Shown one piece after another: positions 36,250 through 49,734 of a stretch of 64,000 nt of DNA. Position 1 is the stretch's first letter. The number at the start of each line of letters is the position of its first letter. Below the pieces are notes generated by a model. The model had not been told where the DNA came from and made no database searches. It saw only the letters and a program-made list of their open reading frames with translations. The position numbers and the translations under genes are program-made. This DNA is from Linnemannia elongata (Eukaryota > Mortierellomycota > Mortierellomycetes > Mortierellales > Mortierellaceae). The DNA lies in NCBI GenBank assembly GCA_036320915.1, contig JAXBDG010000004.1:2666001-2730000 (forward strand), read 5' to 3'.

Positions 36250-36985
36250 TAACATGTTGAGGGTTCTTTTGTAGATCGCCCCTATTTTATTTTGTACAGT
36301 AACATATTCTTTTCTAGCCTCTTTCCTTCTTTTTTTTTTTTTTTTTCCTTCGGAGCTCGATGTTCACAGCACTCCTATTTTTATCTTTGTGTATTTATCT
36401 AGATCGGAATAAAATATACCAATTGTGCTAGAAATACACGGCAATTAAAAGTGAAAAGAAAAGAGCCAGGTGGATGTGATCTAGAAAAGTGTAACGATGT
36501 GAATAACAAAACGGAACAACAAAAAACCACTGGGTTATAGTGGGGTAGAGTGGTGGATTTTGGCCGTTCCCTTTATTATTAATTTTTTTTTTACCGCAAG
36601 ATACGGTAGAATCGAATGGCTTGATTGAATTGACAGACCGCAGATAAGGAAGTGTGAGAGGGGAAGAAAGGAACAGGGAACATGAAAAGAAAGATGTCTT
36701 CGAAATGGCCAACTGGCACCCTCCAATGGATCGTTCAGTCCAGCGCATGGTTACGTTTTACATCACTTGAGGCCCCACCATTTTTTTTTCTCTTCAAAAA
36801 GGTAAACGAATGAACGCCTTGTATTTGATCAATTGGACGCGTTTGCATCTGAACGCGAAATTTGCCCCCCGTCACCAATCTGTGGCGCCCACGTTTCTGC
36901 GCCTCACAAGAAAACTATCCTTCCGCACTGAAAACAAACACCACCGAGTAATGAGCGAAAAAAATAACGCGTTTTATTGCAACGT
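36250..36985. other. convergent 3' region between protease copy 2 and TAF5
   Basis: 736 nt without a gene. It has the poly(A) signal of the protease (36408) and, on the minus strand, an AATAAA at 36978-36973 only 8 nt past the TAF5 stop. Two CGCG-containing motifs resembling MluI-box/Swi4-box sites (GACGCGTTT about 36838, AACGCGAAA about 36853) lie between convergent genes, where a promoter is not expected. Confidence 0.5.
36408..36413 (+). terminator. poly(A) signal of S41 protease copy 2
   Basis: AATAAA 159 nt after the stop, in a context like that of copy 1. Confidence 0.65.
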
Positions 36986-39900
36986 CTAGTTGCCAGAAAA
37001 GGCGCCAATGGCGAGGCAAAGGTTCCGCTTTGTGAACTGGACCTTGTAGATCGGCGTCCGCTTCGTTGGGAATGTTGCCAAATGATCTTCAGACTCCAAA
37101 GGTCCGGCTTGCATGCCCTTCCTGTTCAACCTCTCCATCGCCGCTGCGGTTGCTCCTGCGCCGAGAGCTCCTTGACCATGTCCTTGTGCAAGAACTGGCG
37201 AGGATGCAACAGTACCATTAGCAGATCCGGCAGCTGTGCCCTCGCGGTCGTCCTGCAGAATACGATGCCCAGCACCTCCCTGGCTGCCCTCCTTCTTGAC
37301 ATCCCATGCGCGGACCGTGCAATCTGCACTGCCAGAAACCAAGATCGAACCATCCTGGCTGAAATCCAACGAGTAAATGGTTCCCTGGTGTCCGGTCATC
37401 TTTTTCATCCGCTTTCCTGATCCCAAATCCCACAGCTGAATCGAACGATCCTCTCCCGCAGAGGCCATCATTCGGCCATCTGGCGACATGGCGATCGCGT
37501 GGATAGCACCTACATGTCCTGTAAACACACGAACGCACGTCCCTCTCTGGACATCCCACAGTCTTGATGTCTTGTCACTGGATCCAGTCACCACGTATTT
37601 GGAATTAGGGTGGAATTTGACAACCTAGGGAGTCCATGGATAAACCCGAAAGAAAATGTCCTCGCAGTAAGCATCCAGATCCCGTACCATAAAAATTGCA
37701 AAATACACTCAGAGGATAAAAAGTGCGACCAGAACGCGCAGGGTCGGGTCGAGATTGATCTACCCTGTGTTCTTTGTTTTGTCTTTGTTAAACTTACATC
37801 AACATCAGACAAGTGTCCGGCAAAGATGCGCAACGGGTAAATGTGGTCGCAGCTCCAGAGTCTGGCTGTGCGGTCGTGCGAGGCAGTAGCAAAGTAAAAT
37901 CCTTGAGGTCCGAAATCTACATCCCACACTGGGTAGTTGTGCCCCTTGTAACAAACCAGGTTCGTAAGCGTGCTTGTACTCCACAAGCGCGCTATTTGGT
38001 AATCAAGTAACGAGTTGATCCGTAACGTCAGGTTCTAGACTTGTCATGAACATGTTGATTTATCCATGGAGTCAATTGCAAACGCCTCCATTGCATGCAT
38101 GAATGAGGTGGTGTGGTTCCTTACCTGACTTGTCTTCCGAGCAGGTGATCAGATACTTGTTATCTGGACTGAAGCTGGCACCAAAGACAGGTCCTGCATG
38201 TCCGATTAGCTTCTTGGAGTCTGCGCCCTTCTTTTCCTTGACCCTGTTCAAGTCATTGGCTATTGATTGGTAATGGATAATCGGTTTGAAACGAAGTAGC
38301 GTTTAGTATGCGCAAGGTAATCGCGTCAAAGAAAAATAAGTAGTTGGCCCGTTCACAAGACCCGTACTGTAGGCCGAGGCTTTTAACTTACAGTCGTGGA
38401 TATGGGCGGGGTTGAAGTTACTCCTGAATCCCCGTAATTTCTCGCCATTGAGACTCCAGAGTCGGACGTACGATTCTGAGAATCCTGCAGCCATCATAGT
38501 CGCGTCTTCTGAAACCGCCACACAATTGATATTCTCTTGAGCATTGTGAAAGGTATATGCGCATATTGAGGGTAAGCTGGAGGGTCCCAATGCGACGCGT
38601 TTCCGTGAGTCCCGCAATGCCTCAATCTCTGCCTGAATGTCGCTTCCCTTGCTATTTGATTTAGACAACACAAGTATTGGCTTTTGCGTTAAGAGCTGTC
38701 ATAAAAGGTCGCCAGGCAGATGGTTACACTGCGGAACAAATAGGTGTGGTAACTCAGCGATAGCGATGGTCCTTACAATGGTGGGAGAGGTACGTCGTCT
38801 CGAGAAGGCGAGTCAACTCCTGCTTCTGTCTTAACTTTTTTGTATTCTTCCAAGAGTGATGCTGGAGTCTCCCCATTCATGATCTAAGTAGTGTTCAGTA
38901 AAAAAATGGCAGCAATATGCGCGTCAACTCAGGGTTCCCAAATAGATCTAGTCTTTAGCAACGCTCAATATCAGCAAGTGTGCGTATCCTTGATATAATG
39001 CTTACCGTATCGCCTCCTGCAAGCGCCTCCTCCTCCTTCAAAGTCTGCTCGACCTGCTCCCGGAAGGCAGCATCTGGTGGCATCTGTCCCAGGGCAACGC
39101 TCTGTTGATTGAAAGTTGCCAATTGATGAGTTCCATGTCCAGCGATTCCAATGACCTCGTCTTCGCCTGCGGCCGCGGCGCCGACTTGGATGTTGACGTG
39201 TTGGTTGACGATCCGAAGAAGGACGATGAATTTGTTGTCTTGCAAGAATGCGATCAGCAACTCGAACGAGACAGGCGCCATACGGAGGTTATACTTGTTG
39301 GATTTGTACATCTGCGCCAGCTCGTTCTCTTTGATGTGTTGTGCGTCCGTGATGATTGATAACCGGGCAATGTCCTGTGAGTGCATCTCCAAGTGATCCG
39401 ATTTGTAGCTCGCCATGAACTTGCTGGCTACAATAATTTTGAACAGGAAGGGAAATAATAAAAAAAAGGTGTCAGTGGAAGTTGATATCTCCGTTATCCG
39501 TGATATCCGCGTATATGATCAAATCGCGTGTCAAGTTGCTATATGTCCTGTTCCTTACCTTGCTCCTTCAGTCCTCTGTTCACAAGATTAAGGTAGCTGT
39601 GAAGGAAGAGAGGGAACAAGACTGACATAAGCTCCGGCTATGATCACAGACAAGATAACAAAATTGAGGCTGGTTAGTTACCACTCACTGGTCAGAGCAT
39701 ACGCGAGTAATAGAAAGAGAGTTCCCGAGAATGTCGCGTAGGAAAGGCCAAAAAGTACCTTGTAGAGGTCGAGGGAGTTCTCAATCCAGCGCCGGAGTGA
39801 TGAGTATGCCTGGTCGTATGCATCAGGATCGCCCATCTCGTTCTTGTCATGTGTAGGTTGAGGAGGTCCCGCTGGAGTGGCGGCTCCAGCGGCTTCTTTG

Positions 39901-40154
39901 TCCCTTGCAGCGAGAGCAGCGGCTTGTTCCTCGAGGGTCAGCAGGTTTGCTTCGCGTTTGAGTGCGATCTCTGCCTGTTTATAGCCTTTTTGATTGAGGT
40001 AGTTGAGGACGATTCGGTCCACCTCCTGTTGAGTCTGTGGTGTTTGGGCAGGGGCAGCCTGTTGCTGCTGTGCTGCTGGTTGTGTGGTGGCGGTGGCCTG
40101 TGTGTTGGCGCCTGTTCCTGCAGCCGCAGTGCCATCGGCGGGAGAGTCTGGCAT
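36986..40154 (-). CDS. TAF5: TFIID/SAGA subunit TAF5
   Basis: Eight exons: 40154-39759, 39637-39559, 39427-39006, 38883-38777, 38651-38392, 38259-38125, 37991-37798, 37624-36986; 743 aa with all phases closing. A Gln/Ala-rich head precedes a LisH motif (near [20 protein letters not shown]), the TAF5 NTD2 domain ([25 protein letters not shown], then exon 3), and a C-terminal WD40 propeller (about residues 390-700) with typical units such as [15 protein letters not shown], [11 protein letters not shown] and [14 protein letters not shown]5 scaffolds TFIID and, in many fungi, SAGA, for RNA polymerase II initiation in the nucleus. The last blade contains a Gly/Ala-rich insertion (around [15 protein letters not shown]). 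Divergent from the orphan gene at 40577 with 422 nt between ATGs. Confidence 0.95.
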
Positions 40155-40576
40155 TGTTGATGGGTATGTGAGTGTTGTTGTTCCTGAAAGGCGAATTGAT
40201 TAGGGCGGGAAAGGTAAAACAGACAATCGCCCGTTGGTTGAACAAGAGAAAAGGAAGAGAGAGGGACACAAACACTCGCGAAGCAAGGGCACAAGTAGCC
40301 GCTTTTAATGATTTTTTGTGATGGTGGCACGTGACTTGTGGCGGCAATGAGGGTCAAGCCACAATGACAGGCCAAATGACGGCAGGCAACCGCCAAAGGA
40401 GACCATATCTCGCGTGTGCGAGAAGTTGAGGAACGATGAACACTTCTTTCAACCAACCAACAAAACCTTCCTAAGCAACACTCTCACAGCTAATCACCGG
40501 ACAAACAACAATCCCCAAAGAATTCTTACAATAGCAACAATTGATATAACGGACATAACAAACATCAGAACATTCA
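40155..40576. promoter_or_regulatory. divergent intergenic promoter region, TAF5 and orphan gene
   Basis: 422 nt between two divergent ATGs. It includes a CTCGCG/CGAG patch around 40410 but no clear TATA box. Promoter role is inferred from position only. Confidence 0.5.
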
Positions 40577-41217
40577 ATGGACCCCGCCGCTACAGAAACA
40601 CCCGATGCATCATCAAGCAATAGTCAAGGCGGCCACCAGGTCCACCATACTTCACAAGCACATAGAGTCCAGGCAGAGCCAGGAACCACTGGAGACGAAA
40701 CTACAGTTGGTGGCCAAGATACACAAGAGTCATTAGAGAATAATGGATTCGAGGACAAGAAAGAAGAAGAGTTGACGCTCGATCCATCCAGTCAAACAGG
40801 TGCGTATCTCTTCTTTACGTCTCCTTGGCGAATTCATCTCCCTCTCCTTCTCCTCCACAAAACACATCTCCTCTCTGAGGACCGCTAGTCGTGGGATCTT
40901 ATTCACATTACCTCCTCTCGACACCCGACACCTCCCTCCAACCGCCACGCTACAATTGGATCGATTGGATATCCGCGCACGACCATGGCCACGTTCAAGA
41001 ATCTGTTGTTCTCGTTCGACATGCGAGTTCTATCAAAGCAACATTATTGGATCGGGGACCATGGGCATACCAGCAAAAACCAACGGCAGGAGCAACTAAA
41101 AAGTGCATCAATTGCAAAGAGCATGGCGACTTCTTGTTATTTGCCGAACACGCGACACACGAAAACCCTTCTATTCCCTCTCCTTCTTTCCTTTATCCTT
41201 CCATCTTGAAAACTTAA
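40577..41217 (+). CDS. hypothetical spliced gene, function unknown
   Basis: Two-exon model 40577-40799 and 40889-41217, joined by a strong donor (ACAG|GTGCGT) and a CTAG acceptor; 183 aa. The first exon codes an acidic, Gln/Ser/Thr-rich disordered head. The second codes a denser segment (near RYNWIDWISAHDHGHVQESV) with a Cys-x2-Cys (KKCINCKEHGDF). I recognise no family. A second frame over 40985-41209 is also open and cannot be ruled out, and a further exon beginning at 41263 is possible (CTGCAG acceptor), so the 3' end is uncertain. Divergent from TAF5; the SIW14-like gene follows on the same strand. Confidence 0.4.
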
Positions 41218-41936
41218 ATCCCGTGTCAACCGCAATCCAACCCCCTTCTTGCTTGGCTGCAGGGCAGAGCAGCTCTGGACGTACAACATGCGCAGGAGCA
41301 GTGCCTCGTCTTCCATCTCGAAAACCTTCTTTTTTTCTTTGGGGGCAAGGGTGAGGATTGACAATATCACACGCGACAGGACAGGATGGCCAAGGACCAT
41401 GGACGAAGGACTCATGGACCCTCATGAGGCTTTTTTTCTTGCTACATATCGATGGCAATGGAAAAGAGCTATTTAGTTCCGCACTAATAGATTGACCATA
41501 CCAACATCAACAAGCAACACAACTAAAACGACAACCCGCGAAAACAACAGGCAGAATCGGGAAGATCACTTGAGCGCATCGACACCACTTTCACCCTATT
41601 GGTCCGGAGATTGACCAACGCCCTTGCAAGGAATCGCCACATGCGCAAGCATCGACATCCGCTTTGTTCCAGGTCAACAACAAGAGCTTTGTCAATTATA
41701 TACGCGGCAATATCAGAGCAATAATCACGACCTCACGACACATCTTCTCTCGACTCTCGTGCTTCACTTTCTTTACCCCAACGCCTCCATGGTCACCATT
41801 GGCGGACCAAAAAAAATAGTACAAGAAGGAACTGTTTTCCCTCCCAACCAGCTTTCTTTTCCTTTTCTCTATATCCTCAAAGCATTCCCTCCCTTTTCAT
41901 TTTCCCACAAGCAAATCGGACAAATCCTTTTCCATC

Positions 41937-43490
<1,554 letters not shown>

Positions 43491-43661
43491 TTTTTTTTTG
43501 TGTGTGGGTTGTCGGAGGAGAGGACGATTAGATGAGGGTGGTAGATGGAGAAGAACCCTCCAGATTTTTTACATTGTATCAATACTTTTTCCATTTTTTT
43601 TTTTTTTTTTTTTGTCCTTTTCTTTATTTTTTCTCTTCTTTTTTTTGTGCTTTCGACTGTG

Positions 43662-43667
43662 AATAAA
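43662..43667 (+). terminator. poly(A) signal of the SIW14-like gene
   Basis: AATAAA 172 nt after the stop, downstream of T-rich sequence. The OCRL-like gene on the other strand has its AATAAA at 43836-43831, so the two 3' ends converge. Confidence 0.55.
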
Positions 43668-43899
43668 AACTTCAATGGGGGCGCACATAGAGGTCTCTAG
43701 GTGCACAATGATTTGAAAAGCGCAGTAGAGAATAGCTGGTTCTCTTCTCTTAGCGTTCTGTCATACACACACATTCGAACCCCTCAAACAAACTGTACAC
43801 AAATGTGCTTGGGAGTCCAACAATTCTTTTTTTATTTTAATCTTCAAAACTCTAAAGGTAACTCCTAGCCATCTTTCATAGAAGGACACAATACATCCC

Positions 43900-46800
43900 T
43901 TAAGCACCAGGGTACGCGCCAGGATGATGCATATCACCTCCTCCTCCTCCACCACCATGCACCCCTCCAGCCGCTGTCGATGACGATACACCACCTCCAG
44001 ACGACGACGACTGCCCACCACCAAGTGGACCGCCCGGCGACAGCAAGTTCTCCTCCTCAGCAGGCTCTTGCAAGAACTGCATCAAGAATGTCTTTCGTTT
44101 CAGAGCCTCCACCTCCGACAACCGCTCTGCTCCTGGTGGGGGACGCAACATCACCGACGAGAACACCGCCGCTATTAGAGGAAGGAAATGAGCGACGAAG
44201 ATAAGAAAAAAAAAAGTTAACAAAAACAGTAATAGCAATCTCTGAACCAATGAATGATTACCAAGCGCGCCTCAAACGTACTGGACAAAGCGTAAAAAAC
44301 ACATACCAAGTTTGGCGACGCGGTGGTTTTCATCATCTTTGCCGCGCCCACTAATGCTAGCAGCATCATTTCCGTTATAGATCGATCCAGAACTGCTCTG
44401 CATCACACGGTGATTTCCATGTCCCAAAGCCGGGCTGCTGCTTCCTGCAGCAGTTGTAGCAGCAGCAGTCGCTCCGCCGGTGTTGTGTGTTCCAGTTCCA
44501 CTGGCACCACTATGAGGCGCCTGAGCACCATCCTTAGAACCAGCTGCACTTCCTGCTCCAGCACCGCCAGCTCCCGAAGAAGCCCCTCCAATAAGAACCA
44601 ACTCCCTCAAAAAGCTCGTGATATACACAAACACATTCACATGTACGGGCGGCATGAGATCCAAAAGCCCATACGCCGCCTGCTGATGGTTCGCAACCTC
44701 CAGTGCCCGATAATACATCTCTGTCGGCACCACAGGTTCCCGCAGGGACTCCAAGAAGCGTAAAAGCACTTCTGCCATGGAGTGGATCCCCCTGTTCTCG
44801 CCAAGTCCGAATGTCGCAGCTTTGGGTGGAATACCGTTCATGATTGAGACTGGGCGGGCGATTTGGGGTTTGAGATCGGAAGTGGTTGATCCTCGGGGCG
44901 ATAACAAGGCCGATGATGGTGGTGAGTTGGACGTATCTGCTCCTGGCGATGGCTCCGGGGCATCAGAGGTCTTCTTGTCGTCGTCATGAGAAGATTTGCC
45001 TAGAAGACGCGTCAGATCAAACTCCTCGCCCGTGTCCAGACACTCTCGGATATATGTCATCGTTGGCTGATCTCCCGACAACAAGAACAAGTTATCCTAA
45101 TTGAAGTTGCCAGAAAAAACGACGAGTTAGCTCACTTTATCAAGTTTCTCTCAAAGACATACATACGCGTGCACGAAGCAAATGATACGTACAACAGAGA
45201 ACCCATGCTTGTAGATAAAGTCAACAATACGCCAAAGGTCCTTCGGCAGACTGAGTTGCCGAACAGGTTTCTGCCTCTTGACAACATGAGGAACCGGGGG
45301 TACCGCCCGCCTTTCATCAGCAAGCTGCAAAGACTTGAGATCGCCCACAAGAGAACTTTTACTCGACTTGCGTCCAATCGCGTTCTTCTCCGAGAAAGAG
45401 TCCAATGACTTCGCATTCTTCAACTGCCCCCGCACTTCACCTGCAGTCGTTGTCGAATGAGAATCCGTATCCTTCATACTGCTCCTGGACGACTTTTTGC
45501 CAAGGACGTTGTAGGGGTCATACAACGTCGCGGTATCATCCTCATCCGCATCCTGCTCCTCGTCCTCCGTGGGGTTCCAGAGTCGAATAGGCCGATCAAG
45601 ACGTGAAAGCCACTCGAGTGAGTTTCCGAAACAGGTGCGGACATAGGATCCAGCGACGGTGATAAAGTAGTCCTTCCCGTGCTCCAGATGCAAGATCAAG
45701 ATGTCATCTATGACTTCACGTCCCGTGTTAAGCAAAGGCGCAGAGTCGTTGTCCACCATAACCGTCAAGTTGATGTTGATAGACTCGCCTATCGTTACAA
45801 ATCCAGCAGAGATAATTAATACCACGATCCCGCTCAAAATGAACATTTCACCTTCAACCACACAACAATAGCACTCACCTGGCATGATCATGCCGACAGG
45901 AGGATTGGCCCACATCCAAGGCTTACAGAACCGCTCATCCTGCAACTTGGGTTTGAAGCGATAGCGGGCTGGGAACTGTTTAGTGTTCTTGATTGTGATG
46001 GTGGACTTCTTGGGTTCCAGGTACCTGACCTGGTCAAAGACTACGCTCGACGTAGAAATAGTGGCGTCGGGCATGCACTCGTTCTCGTACCGATCCAGTT
46101 CCTTGACAATCGCCTGGTGCACCTCCGCTTGCTTGTCCTGCAGCAGTGTCTTGACCTTGAATGAGCAAAAATAATGACAGTTCAGTATAGCCAACAATAT
46201 TCACAAAACCAGATAGTCAAGGTAGGCGCAGTAAAGAAGACGAACCTTGAGCTTGAAGAATGCGCTGACAGGCTTGTGGTCACTGAGGGTGAGCTCCATG
46301 TGGGACTTGTAGAAAAAGGGCTCAACACTGTCCTTGGTCGCGTTTTTGGAGCGCCATAAAACGCGGTCCGTGTATGCTGGAACCCTGCGCTTCTCACTAC
46401 GACATGAAAGAAAGTGAACGGTATGAGTGCGATTGATACCGCAACGTAAAAGCAATCAACATGGGCAGAGATGCGACAACGCTAGATGGTACCTTGAGTC
46501 CCATGTACTGGTGCCAACGTCAAACTTGTAAGTTGGATGAAAATTGATAGGGTGTTCCTCGAACTCTGAGAATGCCTTGTACATTGTTCTCTGGGTTCCG
46601 AGCTACAAAATGTGATGCAGAGGATAACATTACACTTTTTTAGATATGTATCGCAGACACAAGCGTAGACATTTCAGAAGGCTGGGGTGAAGGCGAGACT
46701 GCGTACCTGATCATGTTTCATCAGCTCCTCATAGTTGTTGGTCTTCAAATGATGCTTGACAACATCCTCGGGTAACCCCACGCGATAGTTCAAATCTCCT

Positions 46801-49117
46801 GCCCAGATTGTATGGCTAAGTGAACAGAAAGCGTTAAGGTTAATAACTGGGCTGACTTTTGCTAAGAGACAAAAATTCGCTTGCTAGTTTGCAAAGTCGA
46901 AGCGGCTACCAGCTTACTCGCAATCAAAGATGGAAACCATCTTGTTAGAAGCAGCCAGAGCCGCGTTTCCAGCAGGGCTCTTGGTGATATCGTAGGTGCT
47001 CGAAGAAGGGAACGTCAAGCGACGACTGATTTCCTGGTAGTCCTGATTCCTCCTATCCACCTGGCTGGTGTCAGCTGCCAGATGGGATCCAACAAAGCAC
47101 AGGTACGAGTCCTTGTATCGGATACGGATCGAGACTCCTCCTTTGTTTGCAAGGATGTTCATGATTCCGACACCTACAGAGTGAGCAGTGACCTCCTTGA
47201 TGTATTTGGCCTGATCCACTGCTGCAAACATAATAATCAATAATCCCACGAGTTGCTTCGACGTGACCTATTACGAGTGAAGCGCGGGGACATGGTTAGT
47301 CACTTTGCTTCACACTAAACAGTCAAACCAGTTCAACAATGGCCTTGCTCCATACCTTTTGATAACCGCTCCCGAGACTTTCCGCGATGGCGCGTGTCCA
47401 TTCTTCCTCCTTGGCCCCATCAAAGACAATGTAGGCCTCTGCGCTCAAATCGAGTTCCTGGAAGCTGCAATGCGAACAAATTTTTGAGGCGCAGATATTA
47501 ATTTCATGTACGACATGTTTCACTTGCAGCCCAAGGCAGAGAAGGCGTGTACAGTACGTGTCATTACCAGAGGACATATATGTCGGGCTGCGTCTCACCC
47601 TCGACCTTGAGCCATGGATCCAACTTCTGAGTAGCATTCCTGCCATTGACATTCCATGTGCCCACAAAAGCACTATCATCATCATCAACAAATACGAAGA
47701 AGTATTAGTTTACACACTAAATTAACCCAAGAGATCAATGCCGGGAAAAAGCAAACCAGGAGCTTACTGCATGAACCCGTCCTCAGTGAACTCGCTTTCC
47801 CTGGCGCGCATCTCCTTCTCGACCCAACTCTCTTTAACAGATCCAAGTTGCAAGCGTGGGCCACTGGAAGGAACAATCGCCTGACTCTCTTCGGGCTGAA
47901 GGAAATACATCGACAGAGGGTTGGTCGTAGAGGAGATGAACTCTTCCATAGTCTGGATCGATCCTGACGCTATTTTGTGCACATTCAGGTGTGGCGTCAT
48001 TATCAGTAATGATCTTCATCATCCTGCCTAGTCCGTTGCTTCGAAATGAATAAGACTAAAGGATATATACCTGCTGGTGAATGGGCTTCCGGGTCTGTCA
48101 TGTAGTACTGGATCCAGCGATGACTGCTTCCTCCAGCGTAAAAATTGTCGTCCTCTGTATTTGTATCGTACGATAAGGAGAGAGTTTCAAGTCAGCCAGG
48201 GTAAAAGGAAGCATAGAGTATGTTGCAATACAAAAGATCCAGTGTTGCCTTACGGGCAATGAGGTGGCTGCGCCTGAGTTCCTTGAGCAACCCTTGAAGT
48301 GTCTCCAGATCGTCCGTGTGCACAGTCGCCTCTGTCTGGTCACAGAACAACTTCAGCGTGAAATCTAAAAATGTTTCCACAGCAAAGTCAACGAAGTGAG
48401 TGATCCCAGTATATCATTTTGACCCTGCTCCCACTAAGTAATACGACGTAGGGCGATATATTCACAATTCTCCGACGGCGCTTTGTTGTTACCGTTTTTT
48501 GATTCCTGGATCGACTGCTTGTCATCCTTGTCCACGGGCTTTGTTTGCGCTGATGGAGTAGGTCCGAGTAAAAGACGACAGAGAGAAATCGAGTGAGTTG
48601 TGGGTGTCAACAAAGTGAAAAAAGGCACGCCAGTATCGACTTGAAACATAAGGAATTCGCAACCAGTACGAAACCTACCAACCGAGATCCTGAAGTCAAA
48701 GTACACAGGGAGCACTTCCTGGAGGACACTCGCCATCAATCCCGTGCGCTTGATAATGAAGACACTAAAAACAGAAAACGGAAACGACACAACATCGCCA
48801 CAGTCAAGAGATCCAGCAAAGCGCGGGAAAAAAAAAAGAAATTAGTGAGTTGTCGAGCGAAAGCATCGAATCGCAAAGTCGCAAAGTCACCCCAACGTTA
48901 GTTCCTTCCAGCAGTTAAATACTCTCCGAATGAGTTCATATCTTTTCTCAACCTACCACGCCTCCTCGACGCCGGCTTGGGTGTTGACAATAATAGCCAA
49001 GATCCTGTTCTCGAGCTTGCCATGGTCACCTGTACACAGGACCTGAGCAGAGAATTGACAGCGCTCGGTGGGTCGTAACAGCAGTTGGGCCATTGCTTGG
49101 CTCTCTTCGCCCGTCAT
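43900..49117 (-). CDS. OCRL/INPP5B-like inositol polyphosphate 5-phosphatase with ASH and RhoGAP-like domains
   Basis: Sixteen exons: 49117-48957, 48764-48679, 48549-48493, 48364-48254, 48154-48071, 47969-47768, 47672-47568, 47464-47356, 47267-46918, 46815-46707, 46602-46493, 46396-46246, 46155-45879, 45788-45193, 45096-44307, 44171-43900; 1189 aa with all phases closing. An N-terminal PH-like region is followed by the 5-phosphatase domain ([53 protein letters not shown]), an ASH domain, a Ser/Lys/acidic linker and a RhoGAP-like domain. OCRL/INPP5B dephosphorylate PI(4,5)P2 and PI(3,4,5)P3 on endosomes and Golgi. The GAP arginine is absent (LFLLSGD) and a Gly/Ala/Ser-rich insertion of roughly 90 residues interrupts the GAP domain. 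The C-terminus is Gly/Ser-rich. Confidence 0.94.
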
Positions 49118-49734
49118 GGTTAAGGTACGCTATTGAGTTCCTTGTGAGGACCTGGAGGTTGGTGTTCGTGTGTGCTCGTGTATGGCCGCGTGGGAGTAAA
49201 CCCTGAATTCGTGGAGCAGCGAGAGCGGGTTGTTAGAGTGAGGAGTGTGAGAGCGACGAGAGGATAAGGTTGTATGTATGCGAGTTTTGTTGTTCCTGCG
49301 TGTTTGTTTTGCCCCTTGTAATGTATTTCTCCTGCCGTCGTCGTTCTTGTTGTTGTTCCGATCGAATGAGTGTCAGTGGCAAAGTAAAAGAGTGAAACTT
49401 GGAAGGAAGGAGCGTGAGGATTGAAGAAGTGGAAGAAAAAAGAAAAAGGAAGAAAGAAAGAGCATGAGGAGAAGGAAGGGTCAAAGGGGCAATTCCATTC
49501 AACCGAGGGGGGAAAGAAGGGAAGCACGTCCGTCAGTTGCAGACCCCCCACCTGTACCTCGTGACGGGGACAAAAAGTGAGAGAAAAAGAGGCGAAAGGG
49601 GTGAAAATTGGCTGAGAGTAGAAAAGAAATGCACATTGACAGACACACACACACTCTTTAAAACAGAAGAACAAGGGTTCACAGATAAGACATCTATCTT
49701 CTTAAAGGACTACTATCAGCTAGCGCAAAGGTAT
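49118..49734. other. intergenic: OCRL-like 5' flank and Kap123-like 3' flank
   Basis: 617 nt with no supportable gene. Frames here are Phe/Ser/Pro-rich low complexity from a purine-rich plus strand. Confidence 0.5.
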
